Shown piece after piece: positions 26,622 to 35,697 of a DNA stretch of 64,000 nt. The stretch comes from Nocardia nova SH22a (GTDB lineage: Bacteria; Actinomycetota; Actinomycetes; Mycobacteriales; Mycobacteriaceae), in the NCBI RefSeq assembly GCF_000523235.1, contig NZ_CP006850.1, forward strand, positions 2,294,001 through 2,358,000, written 5' to 3'. The notes under the pieces are model-generated. The model was given only the letters and a program-made list of their open reading frames with translations. It searched no databases and was not told the DNA's origin. A program made the translations under genes and the position numbers. Position 1 is the stretch's first letter. Every line of letters begins with the position of its first letter.

Positions 26622-26672
26622 AAGGGTGATCTAATCAAGAGCACAGACGAGCCGTTCGACAAGGAGAAGGCG

Positions 26673-27221
26673 ATGGCACCACCCGTGCGCACCCCGCGCC
26701 AGGCGTGGATCGACGCCGGTCTGGCCGCCCTCGAGGAACACGGCCCCGACGCCGTGCGGGTGGAGGCGCTCGCCGCCCGGCTCGGCGTCACCCGGGGCGG
26801 GTTCTACCGCCAGTTCCGCTCCCGCGACGAACTGCTCGAGGCGATGCTCGACGACTGGGAGCGCCGCGCCGTCGACGAAGTCCTCCAGCAGGTCGAACGC
26901 GAGGGCGGCGACCCGCGCGACAGGATGCGCCGAGCCGGAATGCTCACCTTCGCCGAGGACCTGACCCCGCTGGACCTGGCGATCCGAGCCTGGGCCCGCC
27001 GGGACCCCACCGTGGCCGAGCGGCTGCGCAAGGTGGACAACGCCCGCATGGACTACCTGCGCAGCATGCTGCAGAGCTCCGGCGTGGCGCCGGACGATGT
27101 CGAAGCCGTTGCGCTACTGGCCTTCTCGGTAATGATCGCCAACCGCCTGATCAAGGCGGACCATCCCGGGAAGAGTCGCGACGAGGTCCTGGTACGCGCC
27201 CGTCACCTGCTGCTCGGCTGA
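26673..27221 (+). CDS. TetR-family regulator
   Basis: A 182-residue repressor. The helix-turn-helix is clear: RQAWIDAGLAALEEHGPDAVRVEALAARLGVTRGGFYRQFRSRDELLEAMLDDW, residues about 8-62. The TRGGFYRQF recognition helix and RxxDLAIRAWARRDP segment place it in the group often found beside small detoxification genes. AAGGAG lies seven bases before ATG 26673. The palindrome at 26591 is its likely operator. Confidence 0.88.
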   Translation: MAPPVRTPRQAWIDAGLAALEEHGPDAVRVEALAARLGVTRGGFYRQFRSRDELLEAMLDDWERRAVDEVLQQVEREGGDPRDRMRRAGMLTFAEDLTPLDLAIRAWARRDPTVAERLRKVDNARMDYLRSMLQSSGVAPDDVEAVALLAFSVMIANRLIKADHPGKSRDEVLVRARHLLLG

Positions 27222-27305
27222 GGGCACACGGCACGGCCTCCCGGACCGCGACGTCGGCAGGCAGTTGCAGCGGCCCGGACTCGGCTCGATCCACCGGCAG
27301 AGCGG

Positions 27306-27383
27306 GCTGAACAAAACGTGCACATCTCGGCGAATTATCGGGAATTCCCGATAATTCGGCGCACAGTGCACGATTTGTTCAGC
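27306..27383. repeat. 78-bp near-perfect palindrome
   Basis: Nested symmetry around one centre (27344/27345): a 28-bp loopless core 27331-27358 with half-site CGAATTATCGGGAA, and outer 18-base arms 27306-27323 and 27366-27383 matching at 17 of 18 positions (GCTGAACAAA...GTGCAC). Only seven bases on each side between core and arms are unmatched. It lies between the convergent tetR and MFS genes, two bases from the MFS stop. It could be a bidirectional terminator, two fused ends of a mobile element or a protein-binding palindrome. A half-copy is at 43260-43298. Confidence 0.85.
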
Positions 27384-27384
27384 G

Positions 27385-29814
27385 TCACCCGTGAGTGTCG
27401 CGGTGCTCGGCTGCGTGGTGGGCGGCGACCGGTTGGTGCTCGGCGTCGTCGGCCGGAAGACCGTGTCCGAGTTCGATGTCCAGGTCGCGGCCTCGGTCTC
27501 GGACGACCACCGCGTTGTGCACCGGCGCGTAGCCGGAGGCGACCAGGGTGTAGGTGCCCTCGTCCAGGTCGGCGAAGGTGTAAGCGCCGTCGGGGCCGGT
27601 GATCAGGGAGTCGATGACGTTGCCGACCCAGTCGGTCAGGGTGACTCGGGCATCCGGTAGCGGGGTGCCGTCGGTGGCTCGGACCACGCCGCGCACGCGG
27701 GCGCTGGGGTGGAGCACGATCTCGAGCCAGGTGGTGTCGCTGTCGGTGGCGTGGACGGACAGAGCGCTCGGGTGGTAACCGGCGGCGCTGACCGCGACGG
27801 TCACATCGCCCCCGGGGAGTTCGGGCAGGCCGAATTCGCCGTCTGCGCCGGTGGCGGTCGAGGCGAGTACTTCGCCGCGGATGTCGAGTGCGGAGACGCG
27901 GGCGTCGGGGACCGGTGCGCCGTCGTCGCCGCGGGTGACCGTTCCGGTCAGACCGGCCATCGCCGTCAGGGTGACCTCGCACGGCACCGGCATCGAGCCG
28001 AGGGACACGGTGGAGGCGTCCGGGCGGCGGCCGTCGGTGGAGGCGATGAGTACGTAGGAGCCGGGTTCGGTGGCGGTCAGCTCGAAGTATCCGTCGGCGG
28101 CCGACACCGTGCGGTCGATCTGGCGGCCCGCGGTGGAGATCAGGGTCAGCACCGCGTTCGGCAGTGCGGTGCCGCGAGTGTCACGGACCCGGCCGAATGC
28201 GACCGGGCCAGTGGTCAGCGGTTGCCGGGGCGGCTCGGCTGCGGCCGCGAATTCGGTGTTCGCAGAGCCGGTTCCGTACTCGGAGGCCGCGGCGGCGGTG
28301 CCGGAACCGGTGGCCATCGAGATCGCACCGGAAGCTGTGGCACCTGGAACCGGGCCCGAAGCTGCGGTGCCCGCAATCGCGCCGGAATCCATGGCAGCTG
28401 GAACCGTGCCGGAAACCGCGGCGGGCCGCATGGCCGGGATGAACGCCGCGACCACCGCGCCGATCACCGCCACGCCGCAGCCGATCAGCAGCGAGACCCG
28501 GAAACCGTTCTCGCTGGCGATGGCGTGCCCGCCCAGCGAGATCGTCATCTGTGCCAGGACCGCGCCGACCACGGCCGCGGCGACCGAGGTGCCGATCGAA
28601 CGCATCAGGGTGTTGAAGCTGTTGGCGGCGGCGGTTTCCGACTGCGGCACGGCCGCCATCACCAGCGCGGGCATGGCGCCGTAGGCGAAACCGACGCCGG
28701 TGTTGATGATCAGCGAGACGACCAGCAGACCCCAGGTGCTGCCCATCAGCGCCATCGAGGAACCGTAGCCCGCGGCGATGACGACGCAGCCGGTGATCAG
28801 GGTGATCTTGGGGCCGCTGCGGGCCGAGAGCCGGGCGCCGACAGGGGAGACCAGCATCATCATCAGACCCGCCGGCGCCATCCACAGACCCATGGCCATC
28901 ATCGACTGGCCGAGCCCGTATCCGGTGGCCTTCGGCAGCTGCAGCAGCTGCGGCATCACCAGCGACTGCGCGTACATCGCCATGCCGACGACCATCGAGG
29001 CCCCGTTGGTCAGCAGCACCTGCGGCCGCGCGGTCACCCGCAGATCGACCAGGGGAGCTCGCGTGGACAGCTCCCACCAGCCCCACAGCAACAGCACCAC
29101 GACGGCGGCGACGAACAACCCGATGGTCAGGCCGCTGCCCCAGCCCCAGCCCGATCCCTTGGAGACGGCCAGCAGCAGGCAGACCAGTCCGGCGCCCAGC
29201 CCCAGTGCGCCGAGGACATCGAATCGTCCGGTGGCCCCGCTCGGCGCCGTCGCGGGAATGAGCGCGAAGATCAGTCCGGCGACCACGACCGCCAGCACCG
29301 CCATACCCCAGAACAGCACCCGCCAGCTGGAGTACTGGATGACCGCGGCGGCCAGCGGAAGACCGAGGGCGCCACCGATACCCAGTGACGAGCTGATCAG
29401 CGCGATACCGGAGCCGAGCCGTTCCCGCGGCAGCAGATCGCGCAGTGCGGCGATGCCGACGGGCACGATGCCCGCGCTCATCCCCTGCAGTCCGCGGCCG
29501 ATGATCATCGGCCACAGCGACGACGACACCGCGCAGATGACGGACCCAGCCAGCAGCGGCACGGTCGAGGCCAGCAGCACCAGGCGCTTACCGTAGAGAT
29601 CGCCCAGCCTGCCCGAGACCGGTGTGGTCACCGCCGCGGCCAGCAGGCTCGCCGTGACCACCCAGGTGGCATTGGACGCGCTGGTGTCCAGTAGCTGCGG
29701 TAACTGGCCGAGCAGCGGCACCACCAGCGTCTGCGTCAGCGACGCGACGATACCGGCGAACGCCAGTACCGCCAGGATGCCGCCGGAGTGCCCAGCGGAT
29801 CGCGCTTTCTCCAC
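27385..29814 (-). CDS. MFS transporter fused to three CarboxypepD_reg-like domains
   Basis: An 809-residue fusion. Residues 1-465 are a 14-helix DHA2-type drug:H+ antiporter (GRLGDLYGKRLVLL after helix 2; motif C-like SLGIGGALGLPLAA). Residues 465-535 are a Gly/Ala/Ser linker. Three carboxypeptidase-regulatory-like (transthyretin/prealbumin-fold) repeats follow at about 538-618, 621-702 and 706-783, each with a G.V.D..G.PLPDA.V.L...G and DG.Y.F..L..G.Y.L.A pattern, then a His-rich tail. GTG 29814 is preferred (GGGAGCA upstream). The outside or inside position of the repeats is not certain; their role may be docking to envelope components. Confidence 0.85.
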   Translation of the reverse strand: MEKARSAGHSGGILAVLAFAGIVASLTQTLVVPLLGQLPQLLDTSASNATWVVTASLLAAAVTTPVSGRLGDLYGKRLVLLASTVPLLAGSVICAVSSSLWPMIIGRGLQGMSAGIVPVGIAALRDLLPRERLGSGIALISSSLGIGGALGLPLAAAVIQYSSWRVLFWGMAVLAVVVAGLIFALIPATAPSGATGRFDVLGALGLGAGLVCLLLAVSKGSGWGWGSGLTIGLFVAAVVVLLLWGWWELSTRAPLVDLRVTARPQVLLTNGASMVVGMAMYAQSLVMPQLLQLPKATGYGLGQSMMAMGLWMAPAGLMMMLVSPVGARLSARSGPKITLITGCVVIAAGYGSSMALMGSTWGLLVVSLIINTGVGFAYGAMPALVMAAVPQSETAAANSFNTLMRSIGTSVAAAVVGAVLAQMTISLGGHAIASENGFRVSLLIGCGVAVIGAVVAAFIPAMRPAAVSGTVPAAMDSGAIAGTAASGPVPGATASGAISMATGSGTAAAASEYGTGSANTEFAAAAEPPRQPLTTGPVAFGRVRDTRGTALPNAVLTLISTAGRQIDRTVSAADGYFELTATEPGSYVLIASTDGRRPDASTVSLGSMPVPCEVTLTAMAGLTGTVTRGDDGAPVPDARVSALDIRGEVLASTATGADGEFGLPELPGGDVTVAVSAAGYHPSALSVHATDSDTTWLEIVLHPSARVRGVVRATDGTPLPDARVTLTDWVGNVIDSLITGPDGAYTFADLDEGTYTLVASGYAPVHNAVVVRDRGRDLDIELGHGLPADDAEHQPVAAHHAAEHRDTHG

Positions 29815-30082
29815 GTCCTTGCTCCCTCGGATGTGCACGGGTCGACTGTTTGCATAGTACACATTAAATGCATCATGCACATTGTCGAGGTGTCCGTTTT
29901 GTCGGCGACGGTCGTTGTGCCACATACCGACTGCGATGGTCCGGGTTGGTGAGGTCTGGGCAATCGTGGCGGGAACGGTTCGCCGCGAGCCTCGGCGATC
30001 GTAGGGTGGGCGTGCTTCGGAACCATCGTTCATCAAGGGGCGCAGTGGATTTCGGTGCCCGTGACTGCCGTGGAGGTCGCCC

Positions 30083-31462
30083 GTGAAACCGGCCGGGTCG
30101 CTGACGCTGATCGCCCTGAGTCTTGTCGCACTGCTGGTCCCGGCGTTACTCCGGCCGCCGGTGAGCAGCGCCGACAACGGCCCGGCGGACGACACCACCG
30201 AATGGCAGCGCTGGATCGATCACACGATTCCGCCGCCGAGCGTGCCGCCCGCACCCGCGCCGCCGCACACCGAACTCGCGCCCGATCTCGCGGCGCTGTG
30301 GCGGGCCACGCTGTCGCCGCCCGCCGGTGATCCGCTCTTCGACGAGTGGCCCGCCGGACTGGACGCCCTGCATCCCGGCGACCCGATCCAGGTGCGCGAT
30401 GTGACGGCGACGGCCGCACTGCTCGCCGTGGTGCCGATCGCCCGTGCGGTGCAGCTGAAGTTCCGCTCCACGGATGCGACGGGCGCACCGTCCTTCGGCA
30501 CCGCGACTCTGCTTCTGCCCGCGGCGAATTGGACCGGCCCGGGCACGCGCCCGGTCCTGGTGAACGCGATCCCGATCAATTCCCTGGGCCTGCGTTGCAC
30601 GCCGGGCTACGCGCTCGCGCACGGACCGCATCCCAAATTCAGTGCGGGAGACCTCTTTCCGCCCACGACCGCCTGGGCGCTGTCCCACGGTTACGGCGTT
30701 CTCGTCCCGGATCACGAGGGGCCGTGGATGTCCTACGCCGAACCGCGCGTCGCCGGTCACGTGGTGCTCGACGCGATTCGCGCGGTGCGTGCGGTGGAGC
30801 CGAAGACGCTGGGGGACAGTCGATTCGCGATCGGCGGCTACTCCGGCGGCGCCATCGCCGCCTACGCGGCGGACATGCTGCTCGGTGAGTACGCGCCGGA
30901 GCTGTCGGGAGTGCTGGCGGGGGTGTCGGTGGGCGGCCTGGTCACCGACTACCGGGAGGTCGCCCATCACTTCGACGGCAATATCGCCTCCGGGATCCTC
31001 ATGATCGTCGCACTGGCCTTCGCTCGCGAACATCCGGAGTTGCTGGGGCAGGTCAACAATCTGGGCCGCTGGCTGGCCACCTCGCCGATCAAGGACACCT
31101 GCGGCGACAGCAACGGGCCGCTGGGGGTGACGGGTGTGCCTGCCGAGGTGGCGGCCACCTCCGCGCATCCTCTCGAGACCCCGGAGGCGAACCGGATCTT
31201 CGACGCCGCCGACCTGCGCGACCGGAAATCGGCTGCGCCGCTGTACATCTACCACGGCGGATTCGACATCTGGATCCCGTGGCGCGAATCCCGTGACCTG
31301 TTCGGCGGCCAGTGTGAAAAGGGGGTTCCGGCGGTGCTGCGGGATGTGCCGGGAGAGCACTCCATCGCGATGATGTCGGGTTTCCTCGGCTCGATGGACT
31401 GGCTCGATCAGCGCCTGCGTGGCGTGCCCGCCCCGGACGAGTGCCCGGCGCCGCACCGATAA
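30083..31462 (+). CDS. Secreted lipase family protein (PF03583-like)
   Basis: A 459-residue exported alpha/beta-hydrolase. A signal peptide (LTLIALSLVALLVPALL...SSA) covers about residues 8-31, then a Pro-rich segment. Catalytic signs: the nucleophile elbow GGYSGGAIAAYAA, Asp in YHGGFDIWIPW and His in PGEHSIAMM. The large cap region and length match secretory lipases related to fungal LIP and actinobacterial triacylglycerol lipases. GTG 30083 is the likely start. Downstream SnoaL and P450 genes share its strand but have their own control regions. Confidence 0.85.
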   Translation: MKPAGSLTLIALSLVALLVPALLRPPVSSADNGPADDTTEWQRWIDHTIPPPSVPPAPAPPHTELAPDLAALWRATLSPPAGDPLFDEWPAGLDALHPGDPIQVRDVTATAALLAVVPIARAVQLKFRSTDATGAPSFGTATLLLPAANWTGPGTRPVLVNAIPINSLGLRCTPGYALAHGPHPKFSAGDLFPPTTAWALSHGYGVLVPDHEGPWMSYAEPRVAGHVVLDAIRAVRAVEPKTLGDSRFAIGGYSGGAIAAYAADMLLGEYAPELSGVLAGVSVGGLVTDYREVAHHFDGNIASGILMIVALAFAREHPELLGQVNNLGRWLATSPIKDTCGDSNGPLGVTGVPAEVAATSAHPLETPEANRIFDAADLRDRKSAAPLYIYHGGFDIWIPWRESRDLFGGQCEKGVPAVLRDVPGEHSIAMMSGFLGSMDWLDQRLRGVPAPDECPAPHR

Positions 31463-31490
31463 CGGGATCGCTCGAGCGGCCGCACAAAAC

Positions 31491-31504
31491 TGGAACACGT
31501 TATA
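31491..31504. promoter_or_regulatory. KstR-like operator
   Basis: TGGAACACGTTATA fits the published mycobacterial KstR consensus TnnAACnnGTTnnA at every fixed position. It lies 49 bases before the SnoaL ATG and overlaps a TATAAA that could be the -10. KstR represses cholesterol and lipid catabolic genes. Confidence 0.55.
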
Positions 31505-31539
31505 AATTGGGAGGAGAATCCAGAGGTCCAGGAGGAATG

Positions 31540-32337
31540 ATGTCCGCGAATACGCAGGCGGCCGAACTGCTCGCCACGGTGGAACTGTCCCCGCAAGTCG
31601 TGGCGGTGCACGACCGTGACGCCTGGGTGGGGCTGTTCGCCGCCGACGGGCGGGTCGAGGATCCGGTCGGATCGCGGCCCCATACCGGGCGGGCGGCGAT
31701 CGAACGGTTCTACGACACCTTCATCGGCCCGAACGGAATCGCCTTCGACGTCGAGAACGACGTGGTGTGCGGATCGACGGTCTATCGCGATCTGTCGATC
31801 GCGACCACCATGTCCACCGGCGTCACCCTGCGAGTGCCCATGCATCTGCGATACGACCTGGAACAGGTGGACGGGCAGTGGCGGATCGGGCGCCTCTACG
31901 CGCACTGGGAGCTGCCGGTGATGGTCGGGCAGTTGCTCACCGCCGGAACCCGCGGGCTGGGTGCGGCGGCGAAGCTGACACCGCAGCTGCTGGGCAACCA
32001 AGGCGTAAGCGGCGCACTGGGTTTCGCGCGCGGATTCGTCCGGGTCGGCGCGGCGGGCAAGCGTGCGGCGGCCGAACTGCTCACCGCGGCCGGACGCGGT
32101 GACGTCGCGGCGGTGCGCGCGGTCCTGAGTCCGGACGCGGTGGTGCGCTGGCCCGCGGGCGAGCCGGTCGGGCACGCCGAATTCGTGAACCGGGCGCGCG
32201 GGCTGGAGATCGGCAAGACGATCGCGGCCGGGCGATTCGTGACGGTGAGCGTGCGTGTCGCCGGGGCGCGGGGTATCGCGGAACTCGAGATGAAGGGCCG
32301 CCGGGTCGTGGCGGTGCGTGGATTCCTCGACGACTGA
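31540..32337 (+). CDS. SnoaL/ketosteroid-isomerase-like protein, two-part
   Basis: A 265-residue protein of the NTF2-like superfamily. Residues 1-125 form one SnoaL-type cone (HDRDAWVGLFAADGRVEDPVGSRPHTGRAAIERFYDTFIGP... LRYDLEQVDGQWRIGRLYAHWE). A helical linker follows, and residues about 180-265 resemble a second, shorter unit (AAVRAVLSPDAVVRWPAGEP...). ATG 31540 is preferred over 31537 because GGAGGA ends at 31536. With the KstR-like box and the P450 downstream, a steroid or sterol-derived substrate is plausible but unproven. Confidence 0.75.
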   Translation: MSANTQAAELLATVELSPQVVAVHDRDAWVGLFAADGRVEDPVGSRPHTGRAAIERFYDTFIGPNGIAFDVENDVVCGSTVYRDLSIATTMSTGVTLRVPMHLRYDLEQVDGQWRIGRLYAHWELPVMVGQLLTAGTRGLGAAAKLTPQLLGNQGVSGALGFARGFVRVGAAGKRAAAELLTAAGRGDVAAVRAVLSPDAVVRWPAGEPVGHAEFVNRARGLEIGKTIAAGRFVTVSVRVAGARGIAELEMKGRRVVAVRGFLDD

Positions 32338-32343
32338 TATCAA

Positions 32344-32385
32344 CATTCTCGGGTGTGTAATTGTCATTCTCGTTATGCGAGAATG
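32344..32385. promoter_or_regulatory. Repeated half-sites before P450 gene
   Basis: CATTCTCG occurs at 32344-32351 and 32365-32372, and its complement CGAGAATG at 32378-32385. The last two form an 8-5-8 palindrome five bases ahead of the ATG. A regulator dimer could block translation or transcription start; alternatively the palindrome is a leader hairpin. Confidence 0.5.
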
Positions 32386-32390
32386 GCGTC

Positions 32391-33620
32391 ATGCCTGATA
32401 CGTCATCCGGTCCTGCCCTGGACACAGCCCCCTCGTCCGACGCGGTCTACTGGGATCCGTTCGACCGTGACATCGCGCGCGATCCCTATCCCGTCTACGC
32501 GAGGCTTCGTAAGGAAGCGCCGCTCTACTACAACGACAAGCACGATTTCTATCTGCTCAGCCGCGGCGACGACGTCGATCGCGCGCTGCAGGACTGGGAG
32601 ACGTTCTCGTCGTCGCGCGGCCCCATTCTGGAGATCATCAAGGCGGGGATCGAGATCCCGCCCGGGACCCTGCTCATGGAGGATCCGCCCGCGCACGACA
32701 TCCATCGCGCACTGCTCAAGCGGGTGTTCACCCCGCGCCGGGTGATGGCGCTCGAACCGCAGGTCCGGGCACTGTGCCGGAAGTACCTGGAGCAGGCCGC
32801 CGGTCAGGACCGGTTCGATCTGATGAGCGCCTTCGCGAACCAGGTGCCGATGCGCGTGATCGGCATGCTGCTGGGAATTCCGGAGGCCGATCAGGCGTCG
32901 GTGCGCGACAGCGCCGACGACACCCTGCGCACCGAGCCGGGACAGGGGATGCAGGTCTCGGACGCGGCCATTCCGCACGCCGAGCAGTTCGCCCAGTACA
33001 TCGACTGGCGTGCCGACAATCCCTCCGACGACCTGATGACCGAGCTGATGAACGCCGAGTTCGTCGACACCGAGGGCGTCACCCGGACGCTGCGGCGCGA
33101 GGAGATCCTGACCTACGTCGCCGTCGTCGCGGGCGCGGGTGCCGAGACCACCGCCAGGCTGATCGGCTGGATGGGATCGTTGCTGGCCAGCCATCCGGAT
33201 CAGCGTGCCGAACTCGTCGAGAATCCGAAACTGATCCCGAACGCGGTCGAGGAGGTGCTGCGGTTCGAACCCGTGGGGCACGCGATCGCCCGCTACGTCA
33301 CCACCGATGTCGAGCTGCACGGGACCACCGTCCCGGCGGGCAGCGCGATGATGCTGGTGGTCGCCTCCGCCAACCGCGACGAGGACCGCTGGGCCGACCC
33401 CGACCGCTTCGACATCCACCGCAAGATGAGCAACCTGCGCACCTTCGGCTACGGCACCCACTTCTGCCTCGGCGCCGCGCTGGCCCGGCTCGAGGGCCGC
33501 GTCGCGCTCGAGGAGTTGCTGCGGCAGTTTCCGCGCTGGGATGTGGACTGGGACGGCGCCTCGCTGTCGTCGACCTCGACGGTGCGCGGCTGGGAAACTC
33601 TGCCGGTCACGATCGGTTAG
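32391..33620 (+). CDS. Cytochrome P450
   Basis: A 409-residue haem-thiolate monooxygenase. Diagnostic parts: I-helix VVAGAGAETTARLIGW with the acid-alcohol Glu-Thr pair, K-helix EEVLR, and haem loop FGYGTHFCLGAALARLEG with the ligand Cys359. Class I bacterial P450s take electrons from a ferredoxin; none is adjacent. The subfamily cannot be named from sequence reading. It follows the SnoaL gene by 53 bases, which with the KstR-like box hints at steroid or branched-lipid oxidation. Confidence 0.92.
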   Translation: MPDTSSGPALDTAPSSDAVYWDPFDRDIARDPYPVYARLRKEAPLYYNDKHDFYLLSRGDDVDRALQDWETFSSSRGPILEIIKAGIEIPPGTLLMEDPPAHDIHRALLKRVFTPRRVMALEPQVRALCRKYLEQAAGQDRFDLMSAFANQVPMRVIGMLLGIPEADQASVRDSADDTLRTEPGQGMQVSDAAIPHAEQFAQYIDWRADNPSDDLMTELMNAEFVDTEGVTRTLRREEILTYVAVVAGAGAETTARLIGWMGSLLASHPDQRAELVENPKLIPNAVEEVLRFEPVGHAIARYVTTDVELHGTTVPAGSAMMLVVASANRDEDRWADPDRFDIHRKMSNLRTFGYGTHFCLGAALARLEGRVALEELLRQFPRWDVDWDGASLSSTSTVRGWETLPVTIG

Positions 33621-34011
33621 GGGCTGGGCCGTCCGGTGGCCGGTCTGCACGCCGCGAGCGCGGCCGGTCGCCGCGATCGGTGTCGGATTCTCCTTATACG
33701 CCAACGGTTTTCACCGATCCTGTCAGGAGACGTGAGTGTCCGTTCGCCGCGGCCGATCCGCATGCGTTCCGGGGATCACTGCCGCCGACGAATTCGACGT
33801 GACGATTCACAACCCCGGACTCGCAGCCCGGCACGTGGCCGCACTTCGCGAGCTGTTCGCTCACCCGCGGGCACTTGTCGGCACACCGCGGCAGGCGTGG
33901 CGAAACCGCCTCGGTCCCAGGACTTCCCGGCCGGATGAATGAGGCTCGCGCGGAGCAGAATTCACCGGATCGTCGCCTGTCGGCCGCACGGATCTGCCAG
34001 AGTCGGACGAT
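33621..34011. other. Intergenic region with doubtful small ORF
   Basis: A GTG at 33736 behind AGGAG opens 68 codons to 33942 (core AADEFDVTIHNPGLAARHVAAL). The codon pattern is only moderately biased and I cannot tie it to a family; it might be a remnant, for instance of a nuclease-like protein. Otherwise it is the spacer before the 5'-nucleotidase gene. Confidence 0.25.
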
Positions 34012-35697
34012 ATGAGTCTTGTGCGTGGGGTGGCGGCATCGTGTGCGGTGCTGATGAGTCTCGTGGTGGTGACGGCGTGCGGGGGAACGGATGCGCCGCC
34101 GTCCGCACCGCCATCGGGTATTCCGCTGGTCTCGACCTCGGATCTGCCAGCGGCACAGCCGGGTGAGGTACATCTGTTCGGATTCAACGATCTGCACGGG
34201 AATCTGGAACCACCGGAGGCCGGTAACGGGCAGGTCGGGCAGTACACCGCCGGGGGCGCGGCCTATCTCGCCGCACATCTGCGCCGGTTGCGGGCGGCCT
34301 ATCCCGACAGCGCGGTCCTGTCTGCGGGGGACAATATCGGCGCGAGTCCACTGGTGTCGTCGCTGTTCCACGACGAGCCGACGGTGACCTTCCTCGACCG
34401 GATCGGGGTGGCGGCCTCCGCGGTCGGCAATCACGAACTCGACCACGGGGTCCTCGAACTGGGCCGGATGCGCCACGGCGGATGCGCGCTGGACGGATGC
34501 TCACCCGGAGAACCGTTCACCGGCGCGAGTTTCGACTTCCTCGCCGCCAATCTCACCGATGCCCAGGGCGCGAATCCGCCGGGCGTGCGGCCCTGGACCA
34601 TGCTCACCGTCGGCGGGCACAAGATCGGGGTCGTGGGCGTGGTCACGCCGGACACCGTGAATCTGGTGTTCCCCGAAGGGATTCGCGGATACACCTTCGG
34701 TGACGAGGCCCAGGCGATCAATGCCGCGGTGCCCGCCATGAAACAGGCCGGGGCCGAGACGGTGGTGGCGCTCGTGCACGACGGCGGCGCACAGGGCACA
34801 CCGGCGAAGAGCACCGATTACAACGGCTGCGCCGCCATCAGCCCCGATGTTCCGGCCCTGGCCGCACACACCGATCCCGCCGTGCGGGTGCTGTTCACCG
34901 CGCACAGCCATCAGGCCTACAACTGCGAATTCGACGGCAAGGTGGTGACCCAGGCCGCCTCGTTCGGCCGTCTGATCACCGATGTCACCCTGCGCTTCCA
35001 GGACGGCAAGGTGTCCGCGCACGCGGTGAACCGGGTCGTCACCCGCGATATCGCAGCCGATCCGGCGACGGCCGAACTGATCGGCTATTTCTCCGGCCAG
35101 GCCGCACCGCGCGCCGGGCGGGTGGTCGGCACCGCCACCGCGCCGCTGTCGCGATCCGACCGCGCCGGGGGCGATTCCCCGCTCGGCGCGGTGATCGCCG
35201 AGGCCATGCTCGACGCGACCCGGCAGTCGGCGCAGGCCGTGGCGGCGTTCATGAATCCCGGCGGGGTCCGCGCCGATATCGGCCCGGGGCCGATCACCTA
35301 CGGCAGCATCTACGAGACCCAGCCGTTCGGCAATCAGGTCGTCACCGTGACCCTCACCGGCCGCCAGATTCTGGACCTGCTGGAACAGCAGTGGAACAAC
35401 ACCAGCAAGCCCGCGGTGCTGTCGGTGGCGGGGGTCTCCTATGCCTACGACGACAAGGCCGCCGCGGGCCACAAGGTGATCGGCGATTCCGTCCGGATCG
35501 GCGGCACACCGCTGAATCCGGTGGCGACCTACCGGGTGACCACCAACAATTTCCTGGCCTCCGGTGGGGACGGTTTCTCGGTCTTCACCCGCAGCACCGG
35601 TACCGCGGTCGGCCCCACCGACCTCGACGCACTCGAGACATACCTCAGCGACAGCGGCCCGGTGAGCCCACCGGCCGAGAGTGTTCAGCGGCGCTGA
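34012..35697 (+). CDS. Exported 5'-nucleotidase/phosphoesterase lipoprotein
   Basis: A 561-residue UshA/NadN-type metallophosphoesterase with lipobox VTAC after the signal peptide. The N-terminal metal-binding domain has FGFNDLHGNLEPP, SAGDNIGASP, AVGNHELDHG and FTAHSHQAYN, all expected dimetal ligands. The C-terminal substrate domain (about 350-550) includes MNPGGVRADI and the aromatic-sandwich region of the family. It would release phosphate from extracellular nucleotides, complementing phosphate scavenging. Its TGA stop lies in the first unit of a degenerate 45-bp repeat. Confidence 0.9.
   Translation: MSLVRGVAASCAVLMSLVVVTACGGTDAPPSAPPSGIPLVSTSDLPAAQPGEVHLFGFNDLHGNLEPPEAGNGQVGQYTAGGAAYLAAHLRRLRAAYPDSAVLSAGDNIGASPLVSSLFHDEPTVTFLDRIGVAASAVGNHELDHGVLELGRMRHGGCALDGCSPGEPFTGASFDFLAANLTDAQGANPPGVRPWTMLTVGGHKIGVVGVVTPDTVNLVFPEGIRGYTFGDEAQAINAAVPAMKQAGAETVVALVHDGGAQGTPAKSTDYNGCAAISPDVPALAAHTDPAVRVLFTAHSHQAYNCEFDGKVVTQAASFGRLITDVTLRFQDGKVSAHAVNRVVTRDIAADPATAELIGYFSGQAAPRAGRVVGTATAPLSRSDRAGGDSPLGAVIAEAMLDATRQSAQAVAAFMNPGGVRADIGPGPITYGSIYETQPFGNQVVTVTLTGRQILDLLEQQWNNTSKPAVLSVAGVSYAYDDKAAAGHKVIGDSVRIGGTPLNPVATYRVTTNNFLASGGDGFSVFTRSTGTAVGPTDLDALETYLSDSGPVSPPAESVQRR

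Noticed and set aside
33736..33942. 68-codon ORF as a confident gene
   Set aside because: It has a possible ribosome-binding site but weak codon pattern and no recognisable family; kept only as a doubtful note.
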